Source: Lentzea sp. NBRC 105346 (lineage in GTDB: Bacteria; Actinomycetota; Actinomycetes; Mycobacteriales; Pseudonocardiaceae). Taken from it: a DNA stretch of 64,000 bases. The DNA lies in assembly GCF_030269605.1 (NCBI RefSeq), contig NZ_BSTQ01000018.1:124001-188000 (forward strand), written 5' to 3'. Shown piece by piece: positions 42,281 through 50,461 of this stretch. The notes beneath the pieces are model-generated. The model saw only the letters and a program-made list of their open reading frames with translations, was not told where the DNA came from and searched no databases. Both the position numbers and the translations under genes were made by a program. The number at the start of each line of letters is the position of its first letter. Position 1 is the first letter of the stretch.

Positions 42281-42997
42281 TTGAACCTAGCCCATTTCCG
42301 TACCGTGATCAGCTCCGATGTGGTCGCTTCGAGCTCGGGTGACCGGCACCGCCAGCTGCACCTCGACCAAGCCCACGACAAAGTCCTGCGCAGGGCGTTC
42401 GACGCGATCCACGCCGTGGAACCGTCGATGGCGGCCTCGTTTCTGCGCGTCGACGGCGACAGCGTGACGATCGTCGCCGAGGCCGCGGTGGCGAGCTCGC
42501 GGCTCATCGCCGACTTCATTCTTCGCGAGGTTCTCGTCGCCCTGGAGGACGAGAACCGGTCGAGGGCCGCCGGCTACCGGCTCCGGCTGCGGATGGCGGT
42601 GGCGGCCGGTGAGGTCGTGCTCGACCCGCCGCACGTCGCGGGCGACGCGGTGGTGCTGGCCGCCCGGCTGCGCGACTCGCAGGCGCTCCGCGACGCGATG
42701 TCCGCTGCCCCACAGCGAAATCTCGGCCTGATCGTGTCCGATCGCGTCTACCAGGACGTGGTCAGTCATGGCGAACGCGGGCTCGGCGCGAAGCGGTTCG
42801 ACCCGGTTCCGGTGTCGGTCAAGCCCTTCCGCGGACAGGGCTGGATCCACGTTCCGGAGGGTGAGCCGGCGCCTCCGCCCGCCCCGGCTCCGGCCGACCC
42901 GCCAGAGCCCGGGAACACGACGGTGCACAACACGTTCCACGCCGAGGTCCACGCCAATCACGCGGTGTTCGGAGTCGTGCAAAGTGGCCGACACTAA
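42281..42997 (+). CDS. Divergent class III cyclase-like protein with C-terminal VHNxFHAxVHANHAxFG motif
   Basis: 238 residues from TTG 42281, chosen because GGGG lies 6 nt upstream (TTG 42269 is an alternative). Parallel to the protein at 779-1552: VISSDVVASSS holds the first metal Asp, RVDGDSVTIVAE the second, YRLRLRMAVAAGEVV the core strand, and GDAVVLAARL the position where catalytic Asn is Val but Arg is kept. LIVSDRVYQDVV and VSVKPFRGQGWIHVP also match the paralogue. After a Pro-rich hinge (PAPPPAPAPADPPEP) it ends with VHNTFHAEVHANHAVFG (bases 42923-42973) and VVQSGRH. It overlaps the NTPase gene by 14 nt. Probable signalling component of a conflict module; enzymatic activity is uncertain. 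Confidence 0.65.
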   Translation: MNLAHFRTVISSDVVASSSGDRHRQLHLDQAHDKVLRRAFDAIHAVEPSMAASFLRVDGDSVTIVAEAAVASSRLIADFILREVLVALEDENRSRAAGYRLRLRMAVAAGEVVLDPPHVAGDAVVLAARLRDSQALRDAMSAAPQRNLGLIVSDRVYQDVVSHGERGLGAKRFDPVPVSVKPFRGQGWIHVPEGEPAPPPAPAPADPPEPGNTTVHNTFHAEVHANHAVFGVVQSGRH

Positions 42998-45314
42998 CCA
43001 CTGCATCACCGTCCACAACGAGTTCCACGCGGATGTTCACGCGAACCACGCCGGGTTCGGTGCCGGCGGGACAGGTGGTCCCGAACGTCCGCGCCGGATC
43101 ACCGGCCGGCTGACCGAACCCGACATCGAGCGGATCCGCGAGCACAACGTGGCGCCCGCCTGTCAGGCGGAGGCCGTGCAGGCACTCGCCATCCACCACG
43201 TCATCATCATCGAAGGGCCGCGCGGCATCGGTAAACGCGCCGGGGCGGTGGTGGCCCTGCGCGACCGGACGACGGGACCGCTCGTCGTGCTGGACCCGAT
43301 GTGCACGCCGAGGGACCTGGCCACGCACGAGTACCAGGCGGGCACCGGATATCTGGTGAGCGGCCACGTGGACACGGGCCGCGAGCCGGGCACCGAGCAC
43401 GGCTGGCTCGTCGTACGCAACGCGGTGCGGGATGCCGGGGCGTACCTCGTCGTCACTCGCCCAACGGGCGCACGGGTCGAGGACATTCCGTCGGTGCGGT
43501 GGGAACGACCGCCGCTGGACGAGGTCGTGCGGGCACACCTGGCCGGCGCGGAGCAGGCGGTGGACGAGCTCCTCGCCGCGCTGCCCGCCGACTGCGCCCT
43601 GCGCGACATCGCGCGGCTGGCCGAACGGATCGTGGCGGGTGACCCCGTGGCGGTCGCCCTGCAGTACCTGGGCATCGCGCCGGCGGACCGCGTGCGCGCC
43701 TGGTTCGACACCGGTCCCTCGGAGCGGGAGATCCTGGAGATCACCGCGGCGGCCTTCCACTCGGGCTGCACGCGGATCGAGTTCGACTCGGTGACGGCCG
43801 GCCTCCTGGCCCGGTTCCCCGGTGCCGCGGACATGCAGCGCGGCCCCGGTCCGGACATCGTCGTGATGGACCCAGAGACCGGGACCCACCTGCTGATCGA
43901 GGCCAAGTACCGCAAGCGGGTACTCGCCGAACTGAACGACCGGCAGCCCGAGGTCTGGTGGCGAGACGTGCGTGCGTGGCTCGCGGACACCGTGCGCCAG
44001 GAGGAGAACCTCTCGATCGCGGGCGCACTCGCCCTGCTCGCGGAGAGCGACGTGGCGGTCGTCGAACGGTCGTACCTGGAGCCCTGGTCTCAAGGCACGC
44101 TCGGCCGCAGCGGGCAGGTCACCGCCGTGTTCACGTTGTGGCACATGTGTTTCACCCCCGCCTTGGTGCCGGTCGCGCTGCGCGTCGTCCGCGGCTGGGC
44201 GAGCCACGGGTCGAGGGAGCAGCGCCGGACCGCCGCACTCGCGCTGAGCGGTGAGCTGGGCGTGCGGTTTCCCGGCGAGGCCGTGCGCGGCATCCTGGCG
44301 TTGCTCGAGCAGGGACCCGAGGCCGACGAGAAGACCTACGCGGACGCGCTGGCGGCCTTGTTCGCCGTGCTCCAGCAGGAGAACGAAGACGGTGCGATCG
44401 TGTTCGGCCAGTTGCGGGACCTGGCCGAGCAGGGCGATCGGGATCAGGCGCTGCGGTGCGCGCTGGCCGTGCTGAACATCCACAATGGACCGGACGGCGA
44501 GCCGTCGATCAGCGGGCTCCTGCGGGACCAGCCCGAGCACGCCGACCTGGTCGGCGGTCTGTGGCGCGAGCTGATGGACGACGACCGGTTCCGGCACGAA
44601 GCCATGAACGCGTTGCTGGACGGCCTCGGTCCGCTGACGCCGGAGCAGAAGGGACGGGTCCAGGGCGGGCTCGCCACCCCGGATTCGGTCGTGGGACGTG
44701 CGCCGGACGTCCCGCGGGACGTCCCCCCGCCTCCGCCCGAGGAGGAACCGCGACCGTACCCGGTCGTCACCCAGCGGACGCTCGATCCCGTGCGGCCGCG
44801 CCGGTTCCGGTTCGGCAAAGGCCGTCGTGTCCGGGACGAGCTGCCGCGGCCCGCGGCGCACGAGGCACTCGTCTTCCACGTGGACGGCGACCACGTGGCC
44901 GACACCGGGCGGCTCGGTCCGGACGACGACGTGGTCGTGCGCGCCACGCACGTCAGCGTCGTGGACGTGCGGCCGGACACGCCGATCGAGGTGCGGGTCG
45001 CGATCAGGTCCGCACAGGCCGATCCGTTCATCGCCCTCATCCGGTTCACGTGCTCCGTCGAAGACCCGGCCCTCGTCGTGAAGGACGGGCTCGACGCGCG
45101 GAAACGCCTGCACGCCGGCATCTCCCACCATCAGCCCCTGTTCGAGCTCGGGCTCTGCCACCCGCTGTCGCGTCGCGCCGAGGTGCGCCGGGCCGTGTCC
45201 GCCCAGCTTCGGGCCCTGTTCGAGGTCAGCCCGGTCGTGCTGCCCGGCATGCGGGCCGCCCTGGCGGGCGTCGAGCTGGTGACACCGAGCGTTCAACTCA
45301 AGGAAAACGAATGA
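42984..45314 (+). CDS. Predicted STAND-like P-loop NTPase with N-terminal amyloid-type motif
   Basis: 776 residues from GTG 42984. Residues 10-26 are VHNEFHADVHANHAGFG (bases 43011-43061), 14 of 17 identical to the C-terminus of the preceding protein. After a Gly/Pro linker comes a P-loop domain: VIIIEGPRGIGKRAGAVVAL (Walker A near 77) and GAYLVVTRP where Walker B or sensor is expected. The middle is helical and winged-helix-like (AKYRKRVLAELNDRQPEVWWRDVRAWL); the next ~250 residues are helical repeats (LALSGELGVRFPGEAVRGILALLEQ). A Pro/Glu-rich hinge leads to a beta-rich C-terminal domain (HEALVFHVDGDHVADTGRLGPDDDVVV). Inference: a sensor/hub that relays activation to the cyclase-like partner through motif templating. 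It overlaps the next gene by ATGA. Confidence 0.65.
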   Translation: MADTNHCITVHNEFHADVHANHAGFGAGGTGGPERPRRITGRLTEPDIERIREHNVAPACQAEAVQALAIHHVIIIEGPRGIGKRAGAVVALRDRTTGPLVVLDPMCTPRDLATHEYQAGTGYLVSGHVDTGREPGTEHGWLVVRNAVRDAGAYLVVTRPTGARVEDIPSVRWERPPLDEVVRAHLAGAEQAVDELLAALPADCALRDIARLAERIVAGDPVAVALQYLGIAPADRVRAWFDTGPSEREILEITAAAFHSGCTRIEFDSVTAGLLARFPGAADMQRGPGPDIVVMDPETGTHLLIEAKYRKRVLAELNDRQPEVWWRDVRAWLADTVRQEENLSIAGALALLAESDVAVVERSYLEPWSQGTLGRSGQVTAVFTLWHMCFTPALVPVALRVVRGWASHGSREQRRTAALALSGELGVRFPGEAVRGILALLEQGPEADEKTYADALAALFAVLQQENEDGAIVFGQLRDLAEQGDRDQALRCALAVLNIHNGPDGEPSISGLLRDQPEHADLVGGLWRELMDDDRFRHEAMNALLDGLGPLTPEQKGRVQGGLATPDSVVGRAPDVPRDVPPPPPEEEPRPYPVVTQRTLDPVRPRRFRFGKGRRVRDELPRPAAHEALVFHVDGDHVADTGRLGPDDDVVVRATHVSVVDVRPDTPIEVRVAIRSAQADPFIALIRFTCSVEDPALVVKDGLDARKRLHAGISHHQPLFELGLCHPLSRRAEVRRAVSAQLRALFEVSPVVLPGMRAALAGVELVTPSVQLKENE

Positions 45315-46603
45315 CCCGCACGCTGCAGCCCGACCTCGAACCATCCCGCCCCGCTCGGCCCGACAGCGTCCTCGGACGGCGAGCCCGCAGGGTCATCGGC
45401 GTCCGGGAGGACGTTCTCGACTGGGTGCCCGAGGAACGTCCGCGGTACACCAGGATGGGCGTGATCGTCGTCGTCACCGGTGTCCTCAGTGGACTGTCCA
45501 TGACGGTGCTGCTGACCCGCATGACCGACATCCCGGTCCTGCTCGTGCCACTCGTGGCCACGTTGTGGGGCCTCGTCATCCTGGCGCTCGACAGCTGGCT
45601 CATCTCCAGCACCCACGGCCAGAGCCGGCGCAAGGCCATGCTGTACCTGCCCAGGTTGCTGATCTCGTGCCTGCTGGGCTTCGTCATCGCGGAACCGCTC
45701 GTCGTCATGGTGTTCCACCCGGCGATCAACCAGCAGGTGCAGGACAACCGGGCAGCCGACCTGGCCGCGTTCGAAAGCACGTGGCAGCGGTGCAACCCGG
45801 CCTCGGGCGAGGTCGTGACCGAGCCCGGCTGCGCGGATCACCGGCTGAGCATCGAGGACTCGAGGGCGGCGTTCCGGTCGCAGCGCGACAACCTCGCCGC
45901 CCAGCGGACGAAGATGGCCGACGACGTCAACCGGGACCAGGCGACCTGGAACGAACTGGAGGCGAAGGCCCGCGCCGAATGCCGCGGTGAGCCCGGCGCC
46001 GAGACCACCGGCGTTCCGGGGGAAGGTCCCGAATGCACCCGCAACCGGCAGATGGCCGACCGCTTCTGGCAGGACAAGCGGCTCGGTGAGCGCCAGGCGG
46101 AACTGGCCGCGGTGGAAGGCGAACTCCGCAAGTTGACCGAGGACGTGAAGCAGGCCGAGAAGTCCTACGGCGCGAGGATCGAGTCGGAGGTCAGGAAGAA
46201 GATCGACGACTGGAGGTCGAGCCGAGGCACGACCGGCATCCTCGAGGAGCTCACGGCGCTCGGCCAGCTCTCGAGTCGGAGTGTCCCGGTCCTGATCGGG
46301 CAGTGGGTGCTGCGGCTGTTGCTGGTCCTCCTCGACTGCCTGCCCGTGCTGACCAAGTGGATGGGCGGCGCCACCATGTACGACCTGTTGCTCCGCGACC
46401 AGCTCGCCGCGGGCAGGCGGATGCACGCCCGGCAGCTCGAGCTGGACGAGGAGTTCGGCACGGTCAGGGCGCGGGCGCGGCACGCGACGAACATCGCGGT
46501 CCACCACGAGGTCGTCAACGAGCAGGAGGCCGCGCGTCAACGCGCGAAGGACGAGGAGATCGAGCGCCGGGCCAGGCGATACCGCGGCGACGAACCGGAG
46601 TAG
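45311..46603 (+). CDS. DUF4407-family membrane protein
   Basis: 430 residues. Three N-terminal membrane segments (VIVVVTGVLSGLSMTVLL; IPVLLVPLVATLWGLVILALDSWLI; LLISCLLGFVIAEPLVVMVF) are followed by a ~200-residue charged, coiled-coil-rich region containing four Cys (QRCNPASGE, GCADH, AECRG, PECTRN). A further membrane segment (VPVLIGQWVLRLLLVLLDCLPVLTKWM) and a charged cytoplasmic coil end the protein. This matches DUF4407. ATGA overlap with the NTPase gene and a terminator 3 bp after the stop mark it as the last gene of the operon. Inferred role: membrane executor or sensor of the module. Confidence 0.8.
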   Translation: MTRTLQPDLEPSRPARPDSVLGRRARRVIGVREDVLDWVPEERPRYTRMGVIVVVTGVLSGLSMTVLLTRMTDIPVLLVPLVATLWGLVILALDSWLISSTHGQSRRKAMLYLPRLLISCLLGFVIAEPLVVMVFHPAINQQVQDNRAADLAAFESTWQRCNPASGEVVTEPGCADHRLSIEDSRAAFRSQRDNLAAQRTKMADDVNRDQATWNELEAKARAECRGEPGAETTGVPGEGPECTRNRQMADRFWQDKRLGERQAELAAVEGELRKLTEDVKQAEKSYGARIESEVRKKIDDWRSSRGTTGILEELTALGQLSSRSVPVLIGQWVLRLLLVLLDCLPVLTKWMGGATMYDLLLRDQLAAGRRMHARQLELDEEFGTVRARARHATNIAVHHEVVNEQEAARQRAKDEEIERRARRYRGDEPE

Positions 46604-46605
46604 GC

Positions 46606-46634
46606 GGCCGGGTCCGGCGGCGAAGGACCCGGCC
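46606..46634. terminator. Terminator of the predicted conflict operon
   Basis: GGCCGGGTCC (46606-46615) pairs perfectly with GGACCCGGCC (46625-46634) around a 9-nt loop, between the DUF4407 stop and the convergent secreted-protein gene. It likely serves both directions. Confidence 0.8.
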
Positions 46635-46640
46635 GAAGGC

Positions 46641-47558
46641 TCACTTGGTCGGGACGACGATCACGGTGCCGTGCGCGGTGTCCGGCACCAGCAGGCGGTT
46701 GCCGGCCTCGTCGAGGTAGAAGTCGGCGGTACTACTCCGCCCGACGTCCTTGAGCAGCACGACGGGCTTCTCGCCGTCGCGGTCCATCTTCCACACGATG
46801 CCGTTGTCGAAGCTGGACACGTAGATGGTCCCGTCGCGGCCCTGCTCGATCCCGTCGGCGCCGCGGAACCCGGTGGCGATGACGGTCTTCGCGCCGGTCA
46901 TGAGGTTCACCGACACGACGTTGCCGTAGAAGAACTCACCGACCAGCAAAGTCCCCGGCTTCCGAGCGGGTGCGGTGCCGTTGATGACAAGGGTCTTGCG
47001 GGACGGGCTGACGACCTCGGTGATCTTGCCGCTCAACGACACGCGGTAGACGCGGGCGAGCGCGGGGATGTCCAGGCCCTGCTGGCTGTCGGTCGGCCAG
47101 AGGAAACCGTTGGGGTCGCGCATCTTGGTGCGGGCGCCCATCTCGGTCACGTAGACGCCGTCGGGGGCCGGGGCCGCGTCGTTGAAGAACTCCGCCGGGT
47201 GCGGGAACTGGGCCGCCGACGCCAGCAGTTTCCTGGTGCCCTTGGAGTCGATCAGCCAGATCTTGTCCGTGTCGGTGACGACCAGGTGGTTCTGGGTGAA
47301 CGCCAGGCCGCGCGGGTTGTCCAGGCCGGTGGCGAACGGCTTCACCTCGCCGGTGGCCGGGTTCACGATCCGGATCTCGCCGTCGAGTTTGCCCAGGTCG
47401 GGTACGCCCTGGACGGAGACGAAGAACTTGCCGTCCCAGCCCTTCGTGATGCTCTCCGGACGGGGACCGACCGCGATCGTCACGGGCGCCGCCGAGGCGG
47501 GGACCGGGACCAACGCGACGGCTGTGGTGATGGTGGCGATCAAGGCCGCGAGTCTCAT
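46641..47558 (-). CDS. Secreted beta-propeller (SMP-30/NHL-like) protein
   Basis: 305 residues from ATG 47558 (GTG 47582 is possible). Signal peptide MRLAALIATITTAVALVPVPASA. The mature protein shows propeller blades: ESITKGWDGKFFVSVQG, NPRGLAFTQNHLVVTDTDKIWLID, ADGIEQGRDGTIYVSSFDNGIVWKMD, TADFYLDEAGNRLLVPDTAHGTVIVV. SMP-30/gluconolactonase or NHL-type six-bladed propellers fit. Metal ligands are not certain, so enzymatic or simple binding roles are both open. Confidence 0.75.
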   Translation of the reverse strand: MRLAALIATITTAVALVPVPASAAPVTIAVGPRPESITKGWDGKFFVSVQGVPDLGKLDGEIRIVNPATGEVKPFATGLDNPRGLAFTQNHLVVTDTDKIWLIDSKGTRKLLASAAQFPHPAEFFNDAAPAPDGVYVTEMGARTKMRDPNGFLWPTDSQQGLDIPALARVYRVSLSGKITEVVSPSRKTLVINGTAPARKPGTLLVGEFFYGNVVSVNLMTGAKTVIATGFRGADGIEQGRDGTIYVSSFDNGIVWKMDRDGEKPVVLLKDVGRSSTADFYLDEAGNRLLVPDTAHGTVIVVPTK

Positions 47559-47797
47559 GGGCGGGAGGCTGCCACGCGCCACACACGCCGACGGCCTACT
47601 GAGACACGGTCTGGTCGATCGACAGTGTTACGAAACAGGTTGGTCACGGGGTGCAGCAACTACGGCAACCAATGCGTCTATCTACCCGTAGTCCCAGTAT
47701 GGCCTGAGTTGACGTGGCGTGAACCGCAGACCAATCACGCACCGTAAGCTTTGACCGCGCCTAGGCTGGGGGTGTACCTGGAGGGTGGTGAGAGGTC

Positions 47798-49687
47798 GTG
47801 GGGCTCGCGGAGTCCTTGCTCACGTGGCTGCACGGCTTCGTCGGTGTGCCCGTATGTCCCGGCGACTGGGTGTGGACCACCACCGCGCTCGGGGCCGTGA
47901 TCGGCGTGTTCCCGACGGTCGCCGCGCTGATCGCCATCGCGATCAGGCGGGTGGTCGGTAACTCGTACGGGCCGGTTGTCGGGGCGATCTTCGCCATCGT
48001 CGGCGTCACCAGCACGTTGGTGCTGCCCTGGCTGATCCTGCGCGACACCACGCGGCTGATGCAGGACCGCGCGCTGGGCGGCATGGAGACGCTGGACAGC
48101 ACGACCTGCTTCGGCGTCGTCACGCAGGGCCGGTACCTCGTCGACCAGGCGCCGTCGATCATCAACGTGATCCAGCACCCCGGACGCGCGCCGCTGTTCA
48201 TGGCGGCCGCCGCGGCCATGGTCGTGCTGGCGCTGCTGTGCCTGATCTTCGTGATGCTGCAGGCCGGCTCGGCGTTCCGGCTCGGCCCGAACTGGCCGCG
48301 CCGCGTGTTCTGGCCGCCGTTCCTGGTGCTGTTGCTCGCTACGAGTGCACTGCCGGTCACGCTCGTGGGTCACGTACTCCTCGGGTTCTTCCCGATTGCG
48401 ATAATCGGCTCAATCGTCGTGCGGATTTTCGGGTTGACTACCGCCATGCTGAACCGCCCCGGCCGCGACCGCGACAAGCCACAACCCGCTGCCGCGCGCT
48501 CCCCGCAGCCTCCGCCGCTGCCGCAGCACCAGCCCCATCAGCAGCCGGTCAACCACAACAAGCAGTACCCGCCCACGCGGGTGCAGCCGGTGCAACAGAC
48601 GCCGAACAAGCCGCCGCCGTACCAGCCGGCGCACATCCCGCCGTACCAGCCGGCCCCGATGAACCGGCCCATGACGCCCGTCGTGCAGCCGCCGGTCCAG
48701 ACCCCGCAGCCGGCGAAGCCGTCGGTATTGGCGGACACGCCTGGGCCGTTGCCGTTCGGGCCGGGGGCGGCCGGCGCGCAGACGCCGGAGCCCGTGCAGA
48801 AGTCGGGCAAGGTCTGGAACCCCGGCAACGGGCGGTTCCGGCGCGTCAAGCAGATCGGGTCCGGCGGCTTCGGCACGGTGTGGCTCGCCGTGGACGAGCA
48901 GCTCGATCGGACCGTCGCGGTGAAGCTGGCGCACGCGCCGGACAACGAGGCCGAGCAGCGCATGTTGCGTGAGGCCCGCGCGCTCGCGGCGGTGCGGCAC
49001 CCGAACTGTGTGCGGGTCTACGACATCGTGCAGGACCCGGACGGGCTCGCCCTGGTCATGGAGTACATCGAGGGCAAGTCGCTGTCCGAGGTCGTGCTGA
49101 ACAACGGCCTGCTGGAGGACGCGATGGCCGCCCGGCTGTGGGCGACCATGGCCGGCGCGCTGGCCGCCGCGCACGAAATCGGCGTGCTGCACCGCGACGT
49201 CAAGCCGTCCAATGTGCTCGTCGACCTGCAGGGCAACGCCCATCTGATCGACTTCGGCATCGCGCGGTCCAAGGGCGACAGCACGCTGACCGCGACCGGG
49301 ATGATGGTCGGCACGCCGGACTTCCTCGCGCCGGAGACCGCGCGCGGTGAGGCGGCGACGCCCGCGTCCGACTCGTGGCAGCTGGCCGCGACGATCAGTT
49401 ACGCGCTGACCGGGCAGCCGCCGCGCGGGTCGCGGGAGAACCCGATCTCGTCGCTGATGGCCGCGGCACAGGGCGAGCCGTGCACGAAGCTGCCGCAGCG
49501 CAGTGCCCATTCGCGACTGTTGCTCGCCGCGCTCGACCCGGACCCGGCCAAGCGGCCGACGCTGCCCGTGGTGCGGGCCGAGCTCGGACGCTGGATCGAG
49601 CAGGCCGGCGTCAGCAAGGAAGGTCCGATGACCACCATGATCACCAAGCCGGTTCCGCCGCCAACGCGGCAGATGCCGAATGGGTGA
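47798..49687 (+). CDS. Membrane Ser/Thr protein kinase with N-terminal TM domain
   Basis: 629 residues from GTG 47798 with GAGAGG and GGAGGG upstream. Residues 1-215 hold about five membrane segments (TTTALGAVIGVFPTVAALIAIAI, YGPVVGAIFAIVGVTSTLVLPWLIL, FMAAAAAMVVLALLCLIFVML and others). A ~100-residue Pro/Gln-rich linker follows, then a Hanks-type kinase: GSGGFGTVW, Lys in RTVAVKLA, VLHRDVKPSNVL, LIDFGIA, GTPDFLAPE. Domain order is the reverse of PknB-type kinases, which start with the kinase and end with a TM plus sensor. The multi-TM part has no extracellular sensor domain. Confidence 0.9.
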   Translation: MGLAESLLTWLHGFVGVPVCPGDWVWTTTALGAVIGVFPTVAALIAIAIRRVVGNSYGPVVGAIFAIVGVTSTLVLPWLILRDTTRLMQDRALGGMETLDSTTCFGVVTQGRYLVDQAPSIINVIQHPGRAPLFMAAAAAMVVLALLCLIFVMLQAGSAFRLGPNWPRRVFWPPFLVLLLATSALPVTLVGHVLLGFFPIAIIGSIVVRIFGLTTAMLNRPGRDRDKPQPAAARSPQPPPLPQHQPHQQPVNHNKQYPPTRVQPVQQTPNKPPPYQPAHIPPYQPAPMNRPMTPVVQPPVQTPQPAKPSVLADTPGPLPFGPGAAGAQTPEPVQKSGKVWNPGNGRFRRVKQIGSGGFGTVWLAVDEQLDRTVAVKLAHAPDNEAEQRMLREARALAAVRHPNCVRVYDIVQDPDGLALVMEYIEGKSLSEVVLNNGLLEDAMAARLWATMAGALAAAHEIGVLHRDVKPSNVLVDLQGNAHLIDFGIARSKGDSTLTATGMMVGTPDFLAPETARGEAATPASDSWQLAATISYALTGQPPRGSRENPISSLMAAAQGEPCTKLPQRSAHSRLLLAALDPDPAKRPTLPVVRAELGRWIEQAGVSKEGPMTTMITKPVPPPTRQMPNG

Positions 49688-49780
49688 ACCGGCGGAAATC
49701 CGGTAACAGTCGTTTACCGCTCAACGAAAGTCCTGGTGGCTGAGCCATCGGGCGTCGTTTCGGGTGACGCCTTGCGGAGG

Positions 49781-49814
49781 GTGGTGAGGCGGTTTCCGCC
49801 GATCGCCTCACCAC
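49781..49814. terminator. Bidirectional hairpin terminator
   Basis: GTGGTGAGGCG (49781-49791) pairs perfectly with CGCCTCACCAC (49804-49814) around a 12-nt loop, between the convergent kinase and secreted anchor protein genes. Confidence 0.75.
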
Positions 49815-49818
49815 TCAC

Positions 49819-50391
49819 TTACACCTTGCGCAGTCGCCGGACGAGCCAGAACACACCTCCGGCGCCCAGCAGCACCGTCGCGACGATCCAGATCGGCAGC
49901 TCCTGGCGAGGCGGATCCACGGGAGTGGTCACCGCAGCGGGTTCAGGCGAGGCCACCGCGGGAACCGGCGGCTTGATGTCGACCCACGTCTTGGCCGCGC
50001 CTTCCCATGGTTTGTAGTGCTCGACCGGCTTCACGGAGAGCGTGCCCGGCACGGTCAGCGTGCCGACCTCGTGGTCGGCGAACGGGCCCTGGATGGCGAG
50101 TACCCGGTAGCGGCCGGCGGGCAACGTGAAGGCCACCGCGTAATGCGCGGTCTCCCGCAGCGCGACACCGGTGAACTCGTAGGGCTTCCCCCCACCGACG
50201 AACCGGAACCCGGTCTTCCCGAGGTCTCCGCCGTACGGATGGTTCCCGTGTTGCAGGACCCAGTACCCGACCGTGTAGGACCTGTCCGCCTCGAACGAGG
50301 GCGTCGGGTCGACGTAGGTGACGGCCCAGTTGCCGGCGTGCGCGGCCGGCGTGATCAGCAGCAATGCCAACACCAGCGCAACAATTCTCAT
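49819..50391 (-). CDS. Secreted protein with C-terminal membrane anchor, unknown function
   Basis: 190 residues from ATG 50391. Signal peptide MRIVALVLALLLITPAAHA, a ~120-residue beta-rich domain (GNWAVTYVDPTPSFEADRSYTVGYW, ETAHYAVAFTLPAGRYRVLAIQGPF), a Pro-rich stalk, and C-terminal TM IWIVATVLLGAGGVFWLVRRLRKV. The fold could resemble an immunoglobulin-like or CopC-like sandwich but no metal motif is present. It diverges from the ECF sigma gene with a perfect palindrome between, suggesting it is a target or sensor in that system. Confidence 0.65.
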   Translation of the reverse strand: MRIVALVLALLLITPAAHAGNWAVTYVDPTPSFEADRSYTVGYWVLQHGNHPYGGDLGKTGFRFVGGGKPYEFTGVALRETAHYAVAFTLPAGRYRVLAIQGPFADHEVGTLTVPGTLSVKPVEHYKPWEGAAKTWVDIKPPVPAVASPEPAAVTTPVDPPRQELPIWIVATVLLGAGGVFWLVRRLRKV

Positions 50392-50400
50392 GTCGCGGAT

Positions 50401-50431
50401 ACACCGGGAACCGATCGGCGGTTCCCGGTGT
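50401..50431. promoter_or_regulatory. 12-bp-arm palindrome containing GGAAC in both orientations
   Basis: ACACCGGGAACC (50401-50412) and GGTTCCCGGTGT (50420-50431) are perfect inverted arms around GATCGGC. It lies 9 bp before the divergent secreted-protein start and 30 bp before the preferred sigma start. GGAAC is a typical ECF sigma -35 element and occurs on both strands, so autoregulated divergent promoters are conceivable. Confidence 0.5.
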
Positions 50432-50461
50432 AGGGAAGGCATCACGGACGACGGCGAAGCG

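Noticed and set aside
43850..43920. PD-(D/E)xK nuclease-like pattern in the NTPase (GPDIVVMD...LLIEAKYRKR)
   Set aside because: The segment fits a winged-helix hairpin next to the NTPase core, and flanking nuclease secondary structure is not evident. The ExK match is probably chance; structure prediction would settle it.
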